Part shown: positions 13,701-26,577 of the stretch, piece by piece | How the letters are laid out: the number at the start of each line of letters is the position of its first letter | Numbering within the stretch: position 1 is the first letter of the stretch | Origin: Homalodisca vitripennis | Lineage: Eukaryota; Arthropoda; Insecta; Hemiptera; Cicadellidae | Direction: 5' to 3' | DNA length: 64,000 nt | Assembly (NCBI RefSeq): GCF_021130785.1 | Contig: NC_060207.1 | Coordinates: 102,155,001-102,219,000 of the forward strand | Program-made: the position numbers and the translations under genes | The notes under the pieces: generated by a model | Told to the model about the DNA's origin: nothing | What the model saw: the letters and a program-made list of their open reading frames with translations, nothing else | Database searches by the model: none

Positions 13701-16339
13701 TCACCACAAGAGTCCAGTAAGGTCGTTGTATTGAATTTAACAAACGAAATTTGTAGTTGTTTAAAAGTAAAACTGCGTATGCATTGTTGTTGGCATGATC
13801 GTGGTTTTTCACAATGGCAGTGATAATGGCTTCACCTGGAGAAGAATCCCCCAAAGAGAAGCTCTTGCACAAGATTAGAAAACTACTCAACGACAACGAC
13901 ACACGAACGTGACAGTAAAAAAATCAATTAAGAACTTATTGAATTAAAGTTTAAGCATATTTAAACCCCTCAAGGCTAACAAGTGTTGTTAGCTATTATG
14001 ATAAGATAATTACTGTTAGATTAGTACCAACGTACAGAGTTGCAGTTAAATATTATAAGGAGTGAGAGTAGACAACTATATCTTCCAATCGACATACCCG
14101 TCGAGGCTCTTCAATATTGTTCACCGATTGCATTAAGAAAACCTAACGTTTCAGTTTAAGATATAAATATAGTGATTATTCTCAAGGTCGTGTTTTTTTA
14201 AGATTAAACAGATACAATAACGTAAGCACAGGTGAAGACACATACAAAGTAAAAATCTCAATAGAACAGTAGGAGACACATGACAGTAAAATATCAACGT
14301 CCTTCTCAGCCTGACTTGGAGCCATCAATATCATTCATTATTAGTATGATGACAAACTAAAATTACCATAAATTAACAACCCGTACAAACAAATAAAGAA
14401 CACAAATTAGGTGAGTCGACCACAAGAAGAAGAAATACAGATAAAATAGAAAATAAAGCTCCATTGGAAACTGATGAATATGGTTAATAGGAAGGGAGGA
14501 GCAGTCACGATAATGAATTGTACGCTAATTGATTGAGATGTCCAGGAAGGAACAAGATTTGTTTCTCAGAGGACCTATGGATTATAGACCTTCGCCGAAC
14601 CGACACAATCGCTATCGCAGCACTTACAAATACAATTTGCGCCTATGGTCAAAATTTTAATTAATGTAAGTTTATGGATGTCCAAACTTTATATATAGCA
14701 AAGTGCGCCGATAGCAAGTTTCTGTCATTACAATAGGCCGAGGACAATCCCAATCCCGCCTGTTCCGCCCCGGCCGGTGTGGCGCTTCGGGGTTGATGTA
14801 CTAACAGCTCTGAGCAATTACGATTATTATAGCTGCTTAGACCACGCATCGATGCTGTATGTTTCAGCTTTAAATGAATGCCTTGCCCTGTACAGTTCAA
14901 GGACTTTAGCTGCGCGCATGACCTTGAGTGTGTGTTGATAGGCGGGAGGGGTGGCGGGGTAGCATTATGCGCTGCGTCCCGAAAACATTTCCTGTGACTC
15001 ATGGGTAAAACCCTCCTTTCAGGAATCGAATTGGCGCAAATAACTCATCACACTCGCTAAAATCAGTCCGTTTTGTGACATTGCTGATTGTGGTGGAATT
15101 AAATAATAGGAGAATACCAAATAATAGCAATAATAGGACTTATCCTTCTTTTTCAGTTGCTATAGTGTTGTTTAACGTGTTTTTGAAAATAACGTATTTG
15201 TCAATACTGATCGGCAAATTGAAATCGTGAGTTTAGAGTCGTTAAAGAGATTTTTGCGCCTTCATCTCAGCGGCTAGCACGTAAACGCAACCCGCCACAC
15301 AGATAGCGTTTATTTGTTGAAAGGGTAGTATTTGGGCCCTACGAGCACAGCTAAATTCCTCCAACTGTAAACGCTAGTAAGTAAACGCTGTACCTCGAAA
15401 GAAGATGTTCACAATACGAACAAAACTCAAATCATATAAATCTGTTTAGATTATTACTTACTATATGTATATAATTTTGCTGTTGTAAAAATATAACTTC
15501 CTATTTCTGTTGGAACTGTGCTATTCCAGTCTCACCACAATGATTATTTATTTGTAGTTATTGTAGAAATAATACAATTCTATTACATTTAAACACCCAT
15601 AAATTTATTTTGCGGGTTCTCGTACAGCAATCAATCTTATTAAGCTCAATACAAATAACAATATGTGAAACCAACATGACAAATTTAACAATTATTTTAA
15701 ATTAGAAAAAACACATACATTACAGAGCTAGTTGATCGATATTACATAGTTAATAGTTGGGTATGATATCAGTTTCCCGACCCATGTATTTCTCGGGAGA
15801 AGCCGTGTGCAAGTTTGCAATAAATAAAAAGCTCAGATCAGTATAGTTTGAAATATGTTTTGATGTAAGTCAGGATTAACAAACAAACTTGCGTTTAAAT
15901 TTACATCTTTTCATACTACTTTTGTCAACCATATAACATAATATAGTGTTTGGATAGATTACTACTCAACAATTACGTAAACTTGTGTTAACAATATGAT
16001 GGGTTTTTTTATAATTTTGCTATTATATATATCAAATTGCACAACTATTTATTTTTAATTTTTCTTTTAAATCAATTGTGTTGAATAAATACTATTAGCA
16101 ATGCATTCAAACTTATTATTTTAAATAGCAGTGAGTGTAAAACCCCTTAGGTAAAACCTAATGGTCAAATAGGATTAAGACATGAATATTGAGAGAAAGT
16201 CCATTAGTCGAAACTGATGAGACAGATTATATTTGGGTCTTTACGGAAAGGTTTGGGGGTCACAGAAAGGCTGATGAATATAAAAGTAGCCGCCGGAGCG
16301 CGCAGATTGACTTGAAACATGAACATCAGCGCAATTTAT
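10706..16339. other. Long non-coding stretch, no supported gene
   Basis: I see only short frames without recognisable domains (for example 12505-12735, 13146-13346 and 14661-15002). A GC-rich patch with a proline-rich minus frame lies at about 14700-15000. No terminal repeats or RNA genes were identified. It may be intergenic, or intronic if the GIPC gene or another gene starts upstream. Confidence 0.4.
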
Positions 16340-17240
16340 ATGTCATTAGGTAAGAGACACACACCTAATTACACCTAGTGTCGGACTACCCTGTCAGTCA
16401 TCGGGTGTGTCATATGTAATTAGGTAAGAGGCACACCTAATTACACCTAGTGTCGGATTACCCTGTCAGTCATCGGGTGTGTTATATGTAATTAAGTAAG
16501 AGACACACCTAATTACACCTAGTGTCGGACTACCCTGACAGTCATCGGGTGTGTTATATGTAATTAGGTAACGGACTCTGACCATCGCCGCACATTGACT
16601 ACTCCCTACTCACCGTCCTAGTGTCGGACTACTCTGTCAACCATCGGGTGTGTTATATGTAATTAGGTAACGGACTCTGACCATCGCCGCACATTGACTA
16701 CTCCCTACTCACCGTCCTAGTGTCGGACTACTCTGTCAACCATCGGGTGTGTTATATGTAATTAGGTAACGGACTCTGACCATCGCCGCACATTGACTAC
16801 TCCCTACTCACCGTCCTAGTGTCGGACTACTCTGTCAACCATCGGGTGTGTTATATGTAATTAGGTAACGGACTTTGACCATCGCCGCACATTGACTACT
16901 CCCTACTCACCGTCCTAGTGTCGGACTACTCTGTCAACCATCGGGTGTGTTATATGTAATTAGGTAACGGACTCTGACCATCGCCGCACATTGACTACTC
17001 CCTACTCACCGTCCTAGTATCGGACTACTCTGTCAACCATCGGGTGTGTTATATGTAATTAGGTAACGGACTTTGACCATCGCCGCACATTGACTACTCC
17101 CTACTCACCGTCCTAGTATCGGACTACTCTGTCAACCATCGGGTGTTTTATATGTAATTAGGTAACGGACTTTGACCACCGCCGCACATTGACTACTCCC
17201 TACTCACCGTCCTAGTGTCGGACTATTCTGTCAAACATGG
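16340..17240. repeat. Tandem repeats: 72-bp units then 99-bp units
   Basis: Three 72-bp steps (GTGTCGGA at 16378, 16450, 16522) share the core catcgggtgtgt...taatta. From 16567 the period becomes 99 bp (GGTAACGG at 16567, 16666, 16765 and on to about 17161) because an extra segment, gaccatcgccgcacattg and following, is included. About seven 99-bp units differ at single bases. The shift in period within one array shows that the unit changed by gaining a segment and was then amplified. Confidence 0.93.
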
Positions 17241-17527
17241 AATGTGTTGTCGGTTCGTAATGGTCCGTTTTGATAATTATTAGGTATTTAATTTGGTTAC
17301 TGTCATCTTATTTTATATAATTAATTTTATTACATATGTCATTATCATAACACAATTAAGGACATGTAACGAAATATTATGAACTTATAAAATAGTAAAA
17401 GGGACATTGTACTGAATTTAGCAATATTAAAATCACCATTCTGTTACATTGACATATGACATGTATACGTTATTTATACTCATTGTCTTTATTTTATTCA
17501 AAGAGACTAATATTTAACAACATTTAA

Positions 17528-17529
<2 letters not shown>

Positions 17530-17580
<51 letters not shown>
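17530..17580. repeat. (TA)n microsatellite
   Basis: About 51 bp of TA dinucleotides directly next to the 5' boundary of the RTE-like fragment that follows. Confidence 0.97.
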
Positions 17581-17581
<1 letters not shown>

Positions 17582-18333
17582 TAGCGGACCCGGCGCGCTT
17601 CGCTGCGCATTTCAATAAGTTTCCCGCGGCTTCGCACGCAATTCCCCGTTGAAAACAGTACACTATATTCACTTATTCATTTTCTATCACATTCTAAACA
17701 TTGCTGAGATAATTGATAGTCGTTCCTTCGTGAGCTTCTTGGGCGCATTATGAAGGTATGTACCACATTCCTGATACTTCTGTCAAAAAAAAACAACTAA
17801 GGTTGATTTTATAACATTCTTTATATTTGTAGCCAACGTAAGATAGTAATTATGATATCTGCATTGCTCTTCTGATCAAGCATGAGCATGGTTTATATTA
17901 AATAAATATTGCAGTTAAAGGTGAATTTTTACGTCAAATTTGAATTGTATTATCTGGATAGTAAAGTCTATGTTTAACAGTGATTGCAGAAACAGTTTAA
18001 ACAAAATTTGTCGTTTCTCTTAAGCTTACTCTATGCTTTAAATCTATAAGTGTAAATATATTTTTTGTCGCATTATATATGTTTACAAAGAACAGCTGAT
18101 TAAAAATTTGAAAAGACTCTTTCACTTAATAACATATGTTTGCTGCAATGCATTTCTTACGGGTATTTCTGTAACCAGTGGGGCGGAATCCTGAATCGGG
18201 AAAGGGATAAAAAGTATCCTATAACCTTCTACAGATCAAGACGAACAAATTAAAAAAAAAATTAGGCGAATCCGTCCAGCCGTTTGTGAGTGATGCTGTT
18301 ACACACGAACAGTTTCATTTTTATATAATAGAA
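17581..18333 (+). mobile_element. Non-autonomous RTE-type retroelement fragment
   Basis: It begins ctagcggacccggcgcgctt next to a TA repeat, with cccgcggcttcgcacgc shortly after. It ends with a block of the type 'tccagccgtttgtgagtgatgctgttacacacgaacag' (positions about 18276-18313) followed by tttcatttttatataatag. A cg-rich head and a tail of this kind are typical, from memory, of RTE-type LINE 3' ends and derived SINE-like copies in insects. No coding capacity remains. Confidence 0.55.
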
Positions 18334-18841
18334 GATAACAACAAAAGTATAAAGTGGTGGCAGTACACAGGTAGGTGATACGGAGACATCCGTGTGTAAT
18401 AGTAACATTCTTTATTTCTCCAGCGGCCACAGCTCGCCGGGCGGAGTAAAGTGAAAAAGGAAAATGTCAAGGTCAGGGACGAAATCAACTTACGAACCTC
18501 GGATAAATACAAATAGAAAGTGTTGTACAAGGCTCGGTACTTCTGTCGTGAGGCAAGTGAAGCAGAATCCGTCGTCTTGGTTAGTTAAATACGCGTCCTT
18601 TTTATATAATTTATTTTGTTTTCTATCGTGTATTATTACTTAACATGATTTTAATTATCAGTCTTGTAAGTATTTAATTGTTGCTGTATTTGATATTCCA
18701 TGAAATAAAAAGAAAAAGCACAACTTTAGAAAGAAGCGACGCTAGAACTATGAAGTCTTCTGTCCCACTTAACTGTTTACTTGGCATAACATATTTCTAT
18801 TTCGATCTGGTTCTGGAAGTGCTGGTATAAACCTTATTATT

Positions 18842-18929
18842 ATGTACTTACAGCTTGAATCAATTCACTACAGTTTAATTTAATGGTTTAAAGTCTAGTT
18901 TAATGTATTGCTTCAAGCTGTAAGTACAT
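18842..18929. repeat. Hairpin-forming inverted repeat
   Basis: ATGTACTTACAGCTTGAA at 18842-18859 is exactly inverted as TTCAAGCTGTAAGTACAT at 18912-18929, with a 52-bp spacer. Pairing extends imperfectly by several bases (TCAATTCA opposite a GCAATACA-type sequence). It could be a minute foldback element or a stem-loop transcript. Confidence 0.7.
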
Positions 18930-21117
18930 AAATTAAGATTGGCAGTATACGGTGAGTAAGGTTTTTGTGGCGATAGGGAAAATGCTAATTCGCTGTCAGC
19001 GTATTCCACTGCTGAATGGGACACATCCCCCCCCCAGTGCACCACTTACAGTAGGCGCATGTAAGAGTATACACAGTCAGGATGATATATCTAACTTCAT
19101 ACATTCTGTGTTAATGGTTAACCTCAAAATGCAGGTTATGTATATCTAGATTCGACGCGATATCGTACATAGTTAACTCATATTGCTGTTTTTTGTAAAT
19201 TGTTAGTTTTGTCATATTATTATGTTAATAGAAATTTTGTGCTGTGAATTTCTTCAGAACAATGAGAAAAATCGGCGGGAAGTGCGAATGCGTATCGAAC
19301 CTTCTGGGTTCCATAATCCAGGGTACGAGTGGACTGTAGATCCCATACAGTACTGTACAGTATCCGTGCTGTAGATTGACCACGTGATTGTGTGCTCGCA
19401 GATCTCCGAGACAGACGGTGATACTGGCCTGCGCGTGCGTGTATCGTAAATGCATAATTTTTGTCTTGGTTTCATTTGGAATTAGAATTGCGATTTCGCT
19501 ATCCGTTAAAGTAGTTGTATTACAGTATTAAAAATCTAAGAAATGGACAACTGTATTAAAACTATCCACTGAATCAGGAGAAGAGACCTGGATGCAGACC
19601 TGGGCGGCCCCACAAAGTGTATATTTATTCCTTGTGAGATTTCGTGCAATCCGGGAAGTAGCTGTATCTTGTTCACAAACAACTTCAGGTTCCAGAATAC
19701 TTTTCCAAATATTTCAATAATTTTGGAAATCATTTCGGAACCTTATATCTCCCCAAAATTAAAATGTTGAGAGAAACATACTGCTATAGCTATCTAATTT
19801 ACTCCATCCATCCAAACACTGCGGTTTACATCGGTGAACTTCATAATATCATTACCTTTCAAACTAAGTGATAACGTACTGGCGGGAGCAGGACAAACTA
19901 AGCCATGGCCCGTGTCGAATTTCATGGGAAGAAGTTAAATCCTCATTTCCAGTCTTGCTTAAGGACAAAACGGGTTCGCTTTGTTAGTAAATTGGTCTCG
20001 GTTTCGCTTGAGTAATATCAATCCATCCAAAAACAGCGGAGCTGATGAAAAACCAACAGAAAAAGAGTTGACCTCTATTCTCGCCGAGACTTTATTTGCA
20101 CCACTGTCTCGATAACTCATCCTTAATCGCTCGCTTCAAAACTTATAGAACATTTATGATTTTAGTCCAACTATAAACTATTACGAAGTCATAAAATCTG
20201 TTCATTCTTCTTTTGGTACAATTTGGTTAACTGGAGCACCATCCTGGAGGTATTAGGACGAACAGATTTGGGACAGGCATCAATACTTGTTCGTGTTTCC
20301 TGCTTGGAGAAATTAATTGAGTTGTCATATTTTCATTCCCGAGAATATAAACCAAGAGGGCTGTTATTCTGAAAATTGGCGAAATTCAAGTGGAATCACA
20401 ATTTGTTTCTAATATGTGTAATTATGAGTGAACACGTTACCCAATTTCTAGTATACGCTCGTATATGAAATAAAAAGATCGAATTGTGTATACATGCAGT
20501 AACAATATCTGTTTAAACAGCACAATTATTGAGATACGTATGCCGTCATTATTTATGGAAAATATGGCTTAAGGCATATCGAGAATAAATGTAAAGCTGT
20601 TTGGATCAGCTTCTCGCTTGGAGTAGAGTGAGGAAGCGAAATATAGTGTACTAATCCAAATTTGGAGTAAAATACAATAGGACAGCTAAACGTCAGACGG
20701 ACTTAATTTGTCCAAGACATCCTGGAAAGAGAAAGTTAGAAATGATGGACTAAAATAGTGAATGCAGACAACGGAATGAACATAAAACAAGACTGAAGAG
20801 AGCATAAGATTCTCTGCTATGGTAGGTCCGTTACACCAAACTGGAGGCTGCGGTAATATCTGGAGACAGGGAGAGAGGAAAGGTCCACGAATCACGGACA
20901 AGGCGAGGTGAAAGGTCCGTGTTCCCGCCAGGGACGTGTAGTGAAGCAACTGTAGACACATTCCTTCCATTTTCTTCTCTTTGGCGTTACCATCTTGTGT
21001 TATTGTAATATAATCAGAACATCTGCCAGACGTTTTTGTTTTACTCAGTAAAAATGTAAGACGACCTCATTCTATAACCATTCTATAATTTATGGATAGC
21101 TGCCTTTGTCCCCCATA

Positions 21118-21119
<2 letters not shown>

Positions 21120-21190
<71 letters not shown>
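21120..21190. repeat. (TA)n microsatellite
   Basis: About 71 bp of pure TA repeat. Confidence 0.97.
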
Positions 21191-21193
<3 letters not shown>

Positions 21194-22347
21194 TATAACC
21201 AAACTAAAAGTAGAGATCATGGATTTAGAAAAATATATATTTTGTCCTGTTTGTTATTATTTTAGAACATATAGAATAACCCGCCGACATTGGGAACTGT
21301 ACAATAGTTTAATAAGGTATTATAAGAATTTGAATCTTTTCACTGGCTGAGTTTCAAACTGTATAAAACTTCGCTGAATTTGAAGTTAAATGAAACATAG
21401 TTTATTTTAAAATTAATAGTTAGTGTTACATGGGTCCTCTCTTACTCTTAATCTGATCTTATAAACTAATATTTGCATTAAATAGACATTACTGTAGAAT
21501 TAACTGCGCTTAAAAAGCATGTAACATGTTTATATTAGTACATAACAACTTTGCTTAGCCTAGTTACAAATTCTTACTCACATCTGTAATTGGCACTTTA
21601 AGACCACGAAAGACGAAATCATTGTTTCTGAACAACTCTCGATTACTTTTTAAAATAAGAAAGAAGGTTTGCCGTTAGCGGTCTACATTTAGACCTCACG
21701 CTAGGGACTTCAACCCTCTGTCTGTTTTCGTGATGTGGGGGGGGGGGGATTTCGAACAGACGCACATAGGTCCACTATTATTGGCTTACTATACTTGTCT
21801 ATTGTAGGCGAAACTTCCAAGGCTACGCATATATAAACCAAAGAATGACGAAATATGTTCTTTGGTTTATTGCATTAATGTAGAGACGTTTATTTTCGTA
21901 ATACGCTCTCCTCGCGGCCGTTGTGATTGACTATCACACTCTTCGATATTGATGTTGCAGACTGGCAGGATGGTACTCGTGCGGTCCCGGTGCTCGGTGA
22001 CAGACCGGACCGGACGGAGTTCCGCTTCCCTTGCCAGCTGCCGGAAGTGAAGAGTTGGACAATCACAGCCACGGCCACCGAATTGAGTCGCTAATGCCGT
22101 AATGCTAAAGAACTTACTACTACAAAAACATCTCACACTCTTTCAGTTGTGTCAAATTTGGCATAGCAGAAGAAAATGTCTTAACTAGATAACTACTACG
22201 AGTATGTCTCTTACGAATACGATATAAAACAGGACAATATTCTTTTGATAATAAATGTGTTTTATTGTTGCTTAGTATAAACATGTTAAAGTGGCAAGGG
22301 TACTTCGGCATTATACTTGAGGCCCTACGTGTGTATTATAAACAGAA

Positions 22348-22605
22348 AAAGTTAAAGTTAACTTTTACGAGCGCTCACGTGATCTGAGCCTGAAGTTAAT
22401 ATCTCGAGGGATGCTTTTCTTTTTTCGCCAGAATTGCCGGAAGACGCCACCGAAGTCCGCTCTGACGTTGGGCGATCTGGCGTTGTGCATCAGTGCGACC
22501 TTCGGCGCACCACACTTCTGCCTGACAAAGAAAAACACCCTTCGTGGTAGAACCCAAATTCAAACTCAGATCACGTGAGCGATCGTAAAGGCTAATTTTA
22601 ACTTT
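22348..22605. mobile_element. 258-bp inverted-repeat element with GC-rich core
   Basis: The ends are 41-bp inverted repeats (22348-22388 and 22565-22605) that match at 37 of 41 positions and include TCACGTGATCTGAG. The core (22430-22550) is GC-rich, unlike its surroundings, and stays open on the minus strand without a stop across the whole core. No clear target duplication was seen. The size and termini suggest a MITE-like non-autonomous DNA element, perhaps one that captured a piece of coding sequence. Confidence 0.7.
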
Positions 22606-25600
22606 GGTACTACTAGTACAACCTAATTTGAATCGTGGTCAGTAACAAAAGTACGATGTTTACTGACATACAATTAAACTGACTGATTTAAAAATCACTA
22701 AACCTTTCAATTTTCCCCGTTGTCGTGTTGAACTGCTGGCAAGTTTCTCAACCGAAGCAATTCTGTTTATGTTTTAAATGTTGTTAAAAAATTTAAGTAT
22801 TGCTAATTCAAATGTATACAGTATTCATTTTTAAACAATACGTTTGAACCAATGAATTTGTACGAGTTGTACAGTTATTGAGATGTTTAATTCCTGAAAA
22901 AAAGCACAAAATTATTTTCTAATGTCTATTCGAAGGAAAACTGTAATGGTCTTTTCCCTAATGTTTTTATCTCAATGGTTCATGCAATGTTCGACTTTTT
23001 TTATCATGCTATTTACTCATTAATTTGCTGTTTCTTTTATGAAATGCCATTCTTTATTATATAAACAATCCTGTCTGTGCTTAAATTCATGGATTTATAT
23101 TAACTTTTTATAGAATATAAAAGGAGGGAAGATGTCAGTCATAACTTTGCCATAACGTAGATCCAGTTTGACCTATAACATTGATAGATACATCATTTGA
23201 TGTACTGACTATTTTATCATTTTGTATCTGTTATCGTTCCAAAACTCAGCAGGGAGAGTCGAACTTTTATCCCCTTGTACATAAATACTCAAGTACGCAG
23301 TAAGAAGTAAAGTGAACTGAAACTTAACTTGAACAATTGTAGAGCGGCTGGGAACTAGCACACAGCACGTGTCTGCCATGTGTTTCCAGGTAATTGTCTC
23401 GTGTTCGTTGGTGCGTGAAGTGAGCGTGCGTGACAGAACACACCTGGAATTTTGAATGTGCGAGCGTGGAGAGGGGCACGCTTGTGTATGTGTTGTACTT
23501 GTAAAAACATCTGGTGCTGCGTTGTGCGTTCGCCATGGCTGACAAAACAAACATATCTCATTGATTATTCAATAGTAAAGGGGAACAATTTTATATCCTC
23601 TATGATAGCGGTCCCTTAAATGCCTTTTATTGGTTTCGTTCCACTGCCATCACTACCGTGTTTAGAGTTTACGCAGTTTTCTTTTTCATTTGCGTACATA
23701 TATCCGAATTCTATTTTCAATAGGTATAGTAAAAATTTATTGAAGTGACTACTTCTCTTGGCGGGCTATGGATTTATGTTTGTATGGATGTATATACACT
23801 CGGAAAAACTGTATGTATGTCGCGTCACAGATTGTCACGTTACGCTTGTTCGCTCTGTAGCCACTAGGGGTGGGACTATCGGGACCATTTTGATGATACT
23901 GTTGCTCCTTGTTGAAGTGACTATTTCTTTTGGTGGGCTATGGATGTACGTTTTGCACGGAGAAAATGGAAAGACAGTAGCGGGACTGATAGACAGAAAT
24001 GACTACTTCCCTTGATTATGAGTCCTTCTGAAGAAGGATCCATAATCGAGGCTACACCTTATAACGGGCTGTGAATAAAATGAAACACAGATAAAATATA
24101 TGGTAAAATACTGGTTTGAATAAATCTAAGAACTATCAATTATATTTATGTATATTATGCAATATTTATGTATCAATGAATCCGACGTAAGATTGATTAA
24201 CTTACTGCATTATTTAATAGCAGTATTTAAAGCTCATCGGATTATAAACTAAATTTTAGCACGGTGAATATTATTTCCTATTCCAGTTCACTACTTGTTT
24301 CGTCCTAACGAAATCTAAAAAAGGAATAAAAAATAAATTGATTCCATCTTTTCTAGTTAACAAAGCCGTAGTGTAATTTAATGCTGGGAGAAAAATTAGT
24401 CTCTGTCAATTATAATTATAACCTTTATTCAATTACATTGTGCCTTACCTTAAACTTTGCTAACAAAAAATTACGTAACAACAGATTTTAATATAAATTA
24501 ATCTGAAGAAACGTTAAAACCATTAATTTACTTTTTAAAAGATAAATGAAACTTAAAAATATCAAAGGAGAAAAACATAAGTACAACGATACATAGAACA
24601 ACAATAGTATATTTAACAAGATTTAATTCCAGAATTGTTATATCTTGTTTCAGTTATTTTAAGCTCATGATACAAACCAAATTATAAAAACTAATACAAA
24701 CGATAATAATCAAAATGTATAAATATCTATTTTTTAATATTAAGAAGCCAGTGTACTATATGATATGTAAAAAATATTATAAAAATTTGTTTAAAATTAA
24801 TAGAAAATATAGAAATATTTTATTTTCAAGAATTGAGTGTTCCATATTATATAAACAAAAAACATTTAATACTCGTAATTACCAAACGCCCTTTTTCAAG
24901 ATATATATTTACAGCCAGTTATAAGAAGTAGTCAGGCATTTCTGTCGGTTAGTCCCGGGACTTCTTTTCTATGTTTTTCTAGAAACGAAATGCTCATAGC
25001 AATGTTCTGTCTTCTGTCCAACGTTAACAACTATAATAAATTATAATTTAAAATAATATATGCTAATTAATGTTCAAAACCAATAACAATTAATTAAAAT
25101 GAGAAAAATACAACAGTATTAGTCTGCGTTCTTATATTTATTATTACGACAGTTTCTTGTACAATTCAGTGCATTTAAAACGTCAGTATTAAACTTGTAA
25201 ATTGAATACTTTAGTATTGTTAAGATTAGGCTTATTCCTGACGTTTCCACCGCTCGCAACTTCTAACGCGACTTCCATCCCCAATCACGTGGTATCATTA
25301 GATAATGAGCTTTCATAGTAAAATCCTATCGAGTCAAGGATATGCAATTACAGTTTATTCATAATTCAGATTAGTGTTACGAGTATAACTTTTTATATCC
25401 AGCTAATATGTCGTATTTGTGTTTATAATAGAATTCCAATCCTTGCAGTATTTGATCGTACAACTGAGTGTAGTAGTGTCGTGGTACCGGAGTAATCAGT
25501 AATGGGGTAATTCACGACGTCTTACGTAAGCGGAGACACGGCGTGTGGCGTGGTAGAGCGGGGGGGGGGGATTCTTGCGCAGGTCTTGCAGATTTGTCCA

Positions 25601-26396
25601 CAATAATTAAAACATTGTTGTGTGTCTGGCGGGATGCGGGAAACAGAAAGGGGGATGCTTCAGTTGTCCAAGGTCGCCCATATGACCTGAGGAATAGTCA
25701 CCAGCCACCACCTGCAGGACAACACACGATAAGTTCTGTATAATATACCCACTGGATTGGAAGAAAGACTGCATTTTACTAGGGAGGATTCTACTATTAT
25801 CGAGTAGTCCTGTAATATGTATAAATTATTGTTTATAGTCAGGAATGAAATCAGCTGAACTAAATTTTAAAAACCATATATGGATGGACACAGATCGGCT
25901 GAATCTTTGAATGTATGACATTTTGTAATTCAACTAACAAGTGTTTTTGTATCGCCGATGTCATGTCAATTTTGACAAATTTGATGCTTGAATGGTCTAC
26001 AAAAGTGTATTGTATGCATTAACAATATTGTAATGCATAAAATTAATAACTGTAAAATTACACATGGACATTTCAATACACTAAGTTAATGAGGAGAAAT
26101 AGAGTATAAACTGGCTAATAAAAACATCATTATTGCTATATCTTTATGTACCATCAAAAATGTATAGCTTTTACTACCCAAATAATAGTGCCATGACTTC
26201 TTTCTTCTTCTTCGACAATGAGCGCTAGTTGAGTACTACTACACCGTAAGCAACGCAAGTATAAAGCTGTCAAAATGTTGGCTGTGAGAAATAAATTAAC
26301 ACGATTGTCATTATATACGTTCTGGTTGTGATTTAAATTGCATTATAAGTCATTGTAGATAATCCAAAATCGATTATAATGACTAAAATAAAATAG
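22606..26396. other. Non-coding stretch
   Basis: Mostly AT-rich. Around 23742-24010 the phrase 'gaagtgactacttctcttggcgggctatgg' (23742-23771) recurs in altered form at about 23914-23943, a diverged direct repeat that may be a retroelement remnant. No gene recognised. Confidence 0.4.
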
Positions 26397-26577
26397 TTTT
26401 TGTATCCTACCGTCAAATTACACAACACAACAAGTATAAGTGAGTCATATGAATTTAATTTAATGACAAAGCCTTCCACCACCATGGCTACTAAGGTCCG
26501 ACGATGAAAGTTAACCTTCGAAACACGTCAACATAAGAACACATGAACTTGGATTGGCTTGACGGCAGGATACAAAA
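26397..26577. mobile_element. Small inverted-repeat element with hammerhead-like core
   Basis: TTTTTGTATCCTACCGTCAA at 26397-26416 is inverted as ttgacggcaggatacaaaa at 26559-26577, with one mismatch. Between them, at 26496-26529, is gtccgacgatgaaag / ttaacctt / cgaaacacgtc. This resembles the hammerhead ribozyme core CUGANGA - stem II - GAAA found in terminal repeats of Penelope-like elements, except that CUGA reads CCGA. The stem II bases gaaag and ccttc pair with one mismatch. I infer a decayed Penelope-like or ribozyme-bearing non-autonomous element. Confidence 0.5.

Larger units (their letters stand above)
18334..22347. other. Non-coding stretch with TA repeat and small hairpin
   Basis: No gene recognised. 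It contains an inverted repeat at 18842-18929, a poly-C run near 19028, a long TA microsatellite at 21120-21190 and a G run at 21738. Moderately GC-rich patches at 19260-19450 and 21900-22090 have open frames without recognisable domains. Confidence 0.4.

Noticed and set aside
16340..17240. CRISPR-like array
   Set aside because: There are no unique spacers; whole 72/99-bp units repeat, in a eukaryotic context.
23758..24015. 85-codon hydrophobic frame
   Set aside because: It spans a diverged direct repeat, and the apparent membrane segment comes from low-complexity T/G-rich sequence.
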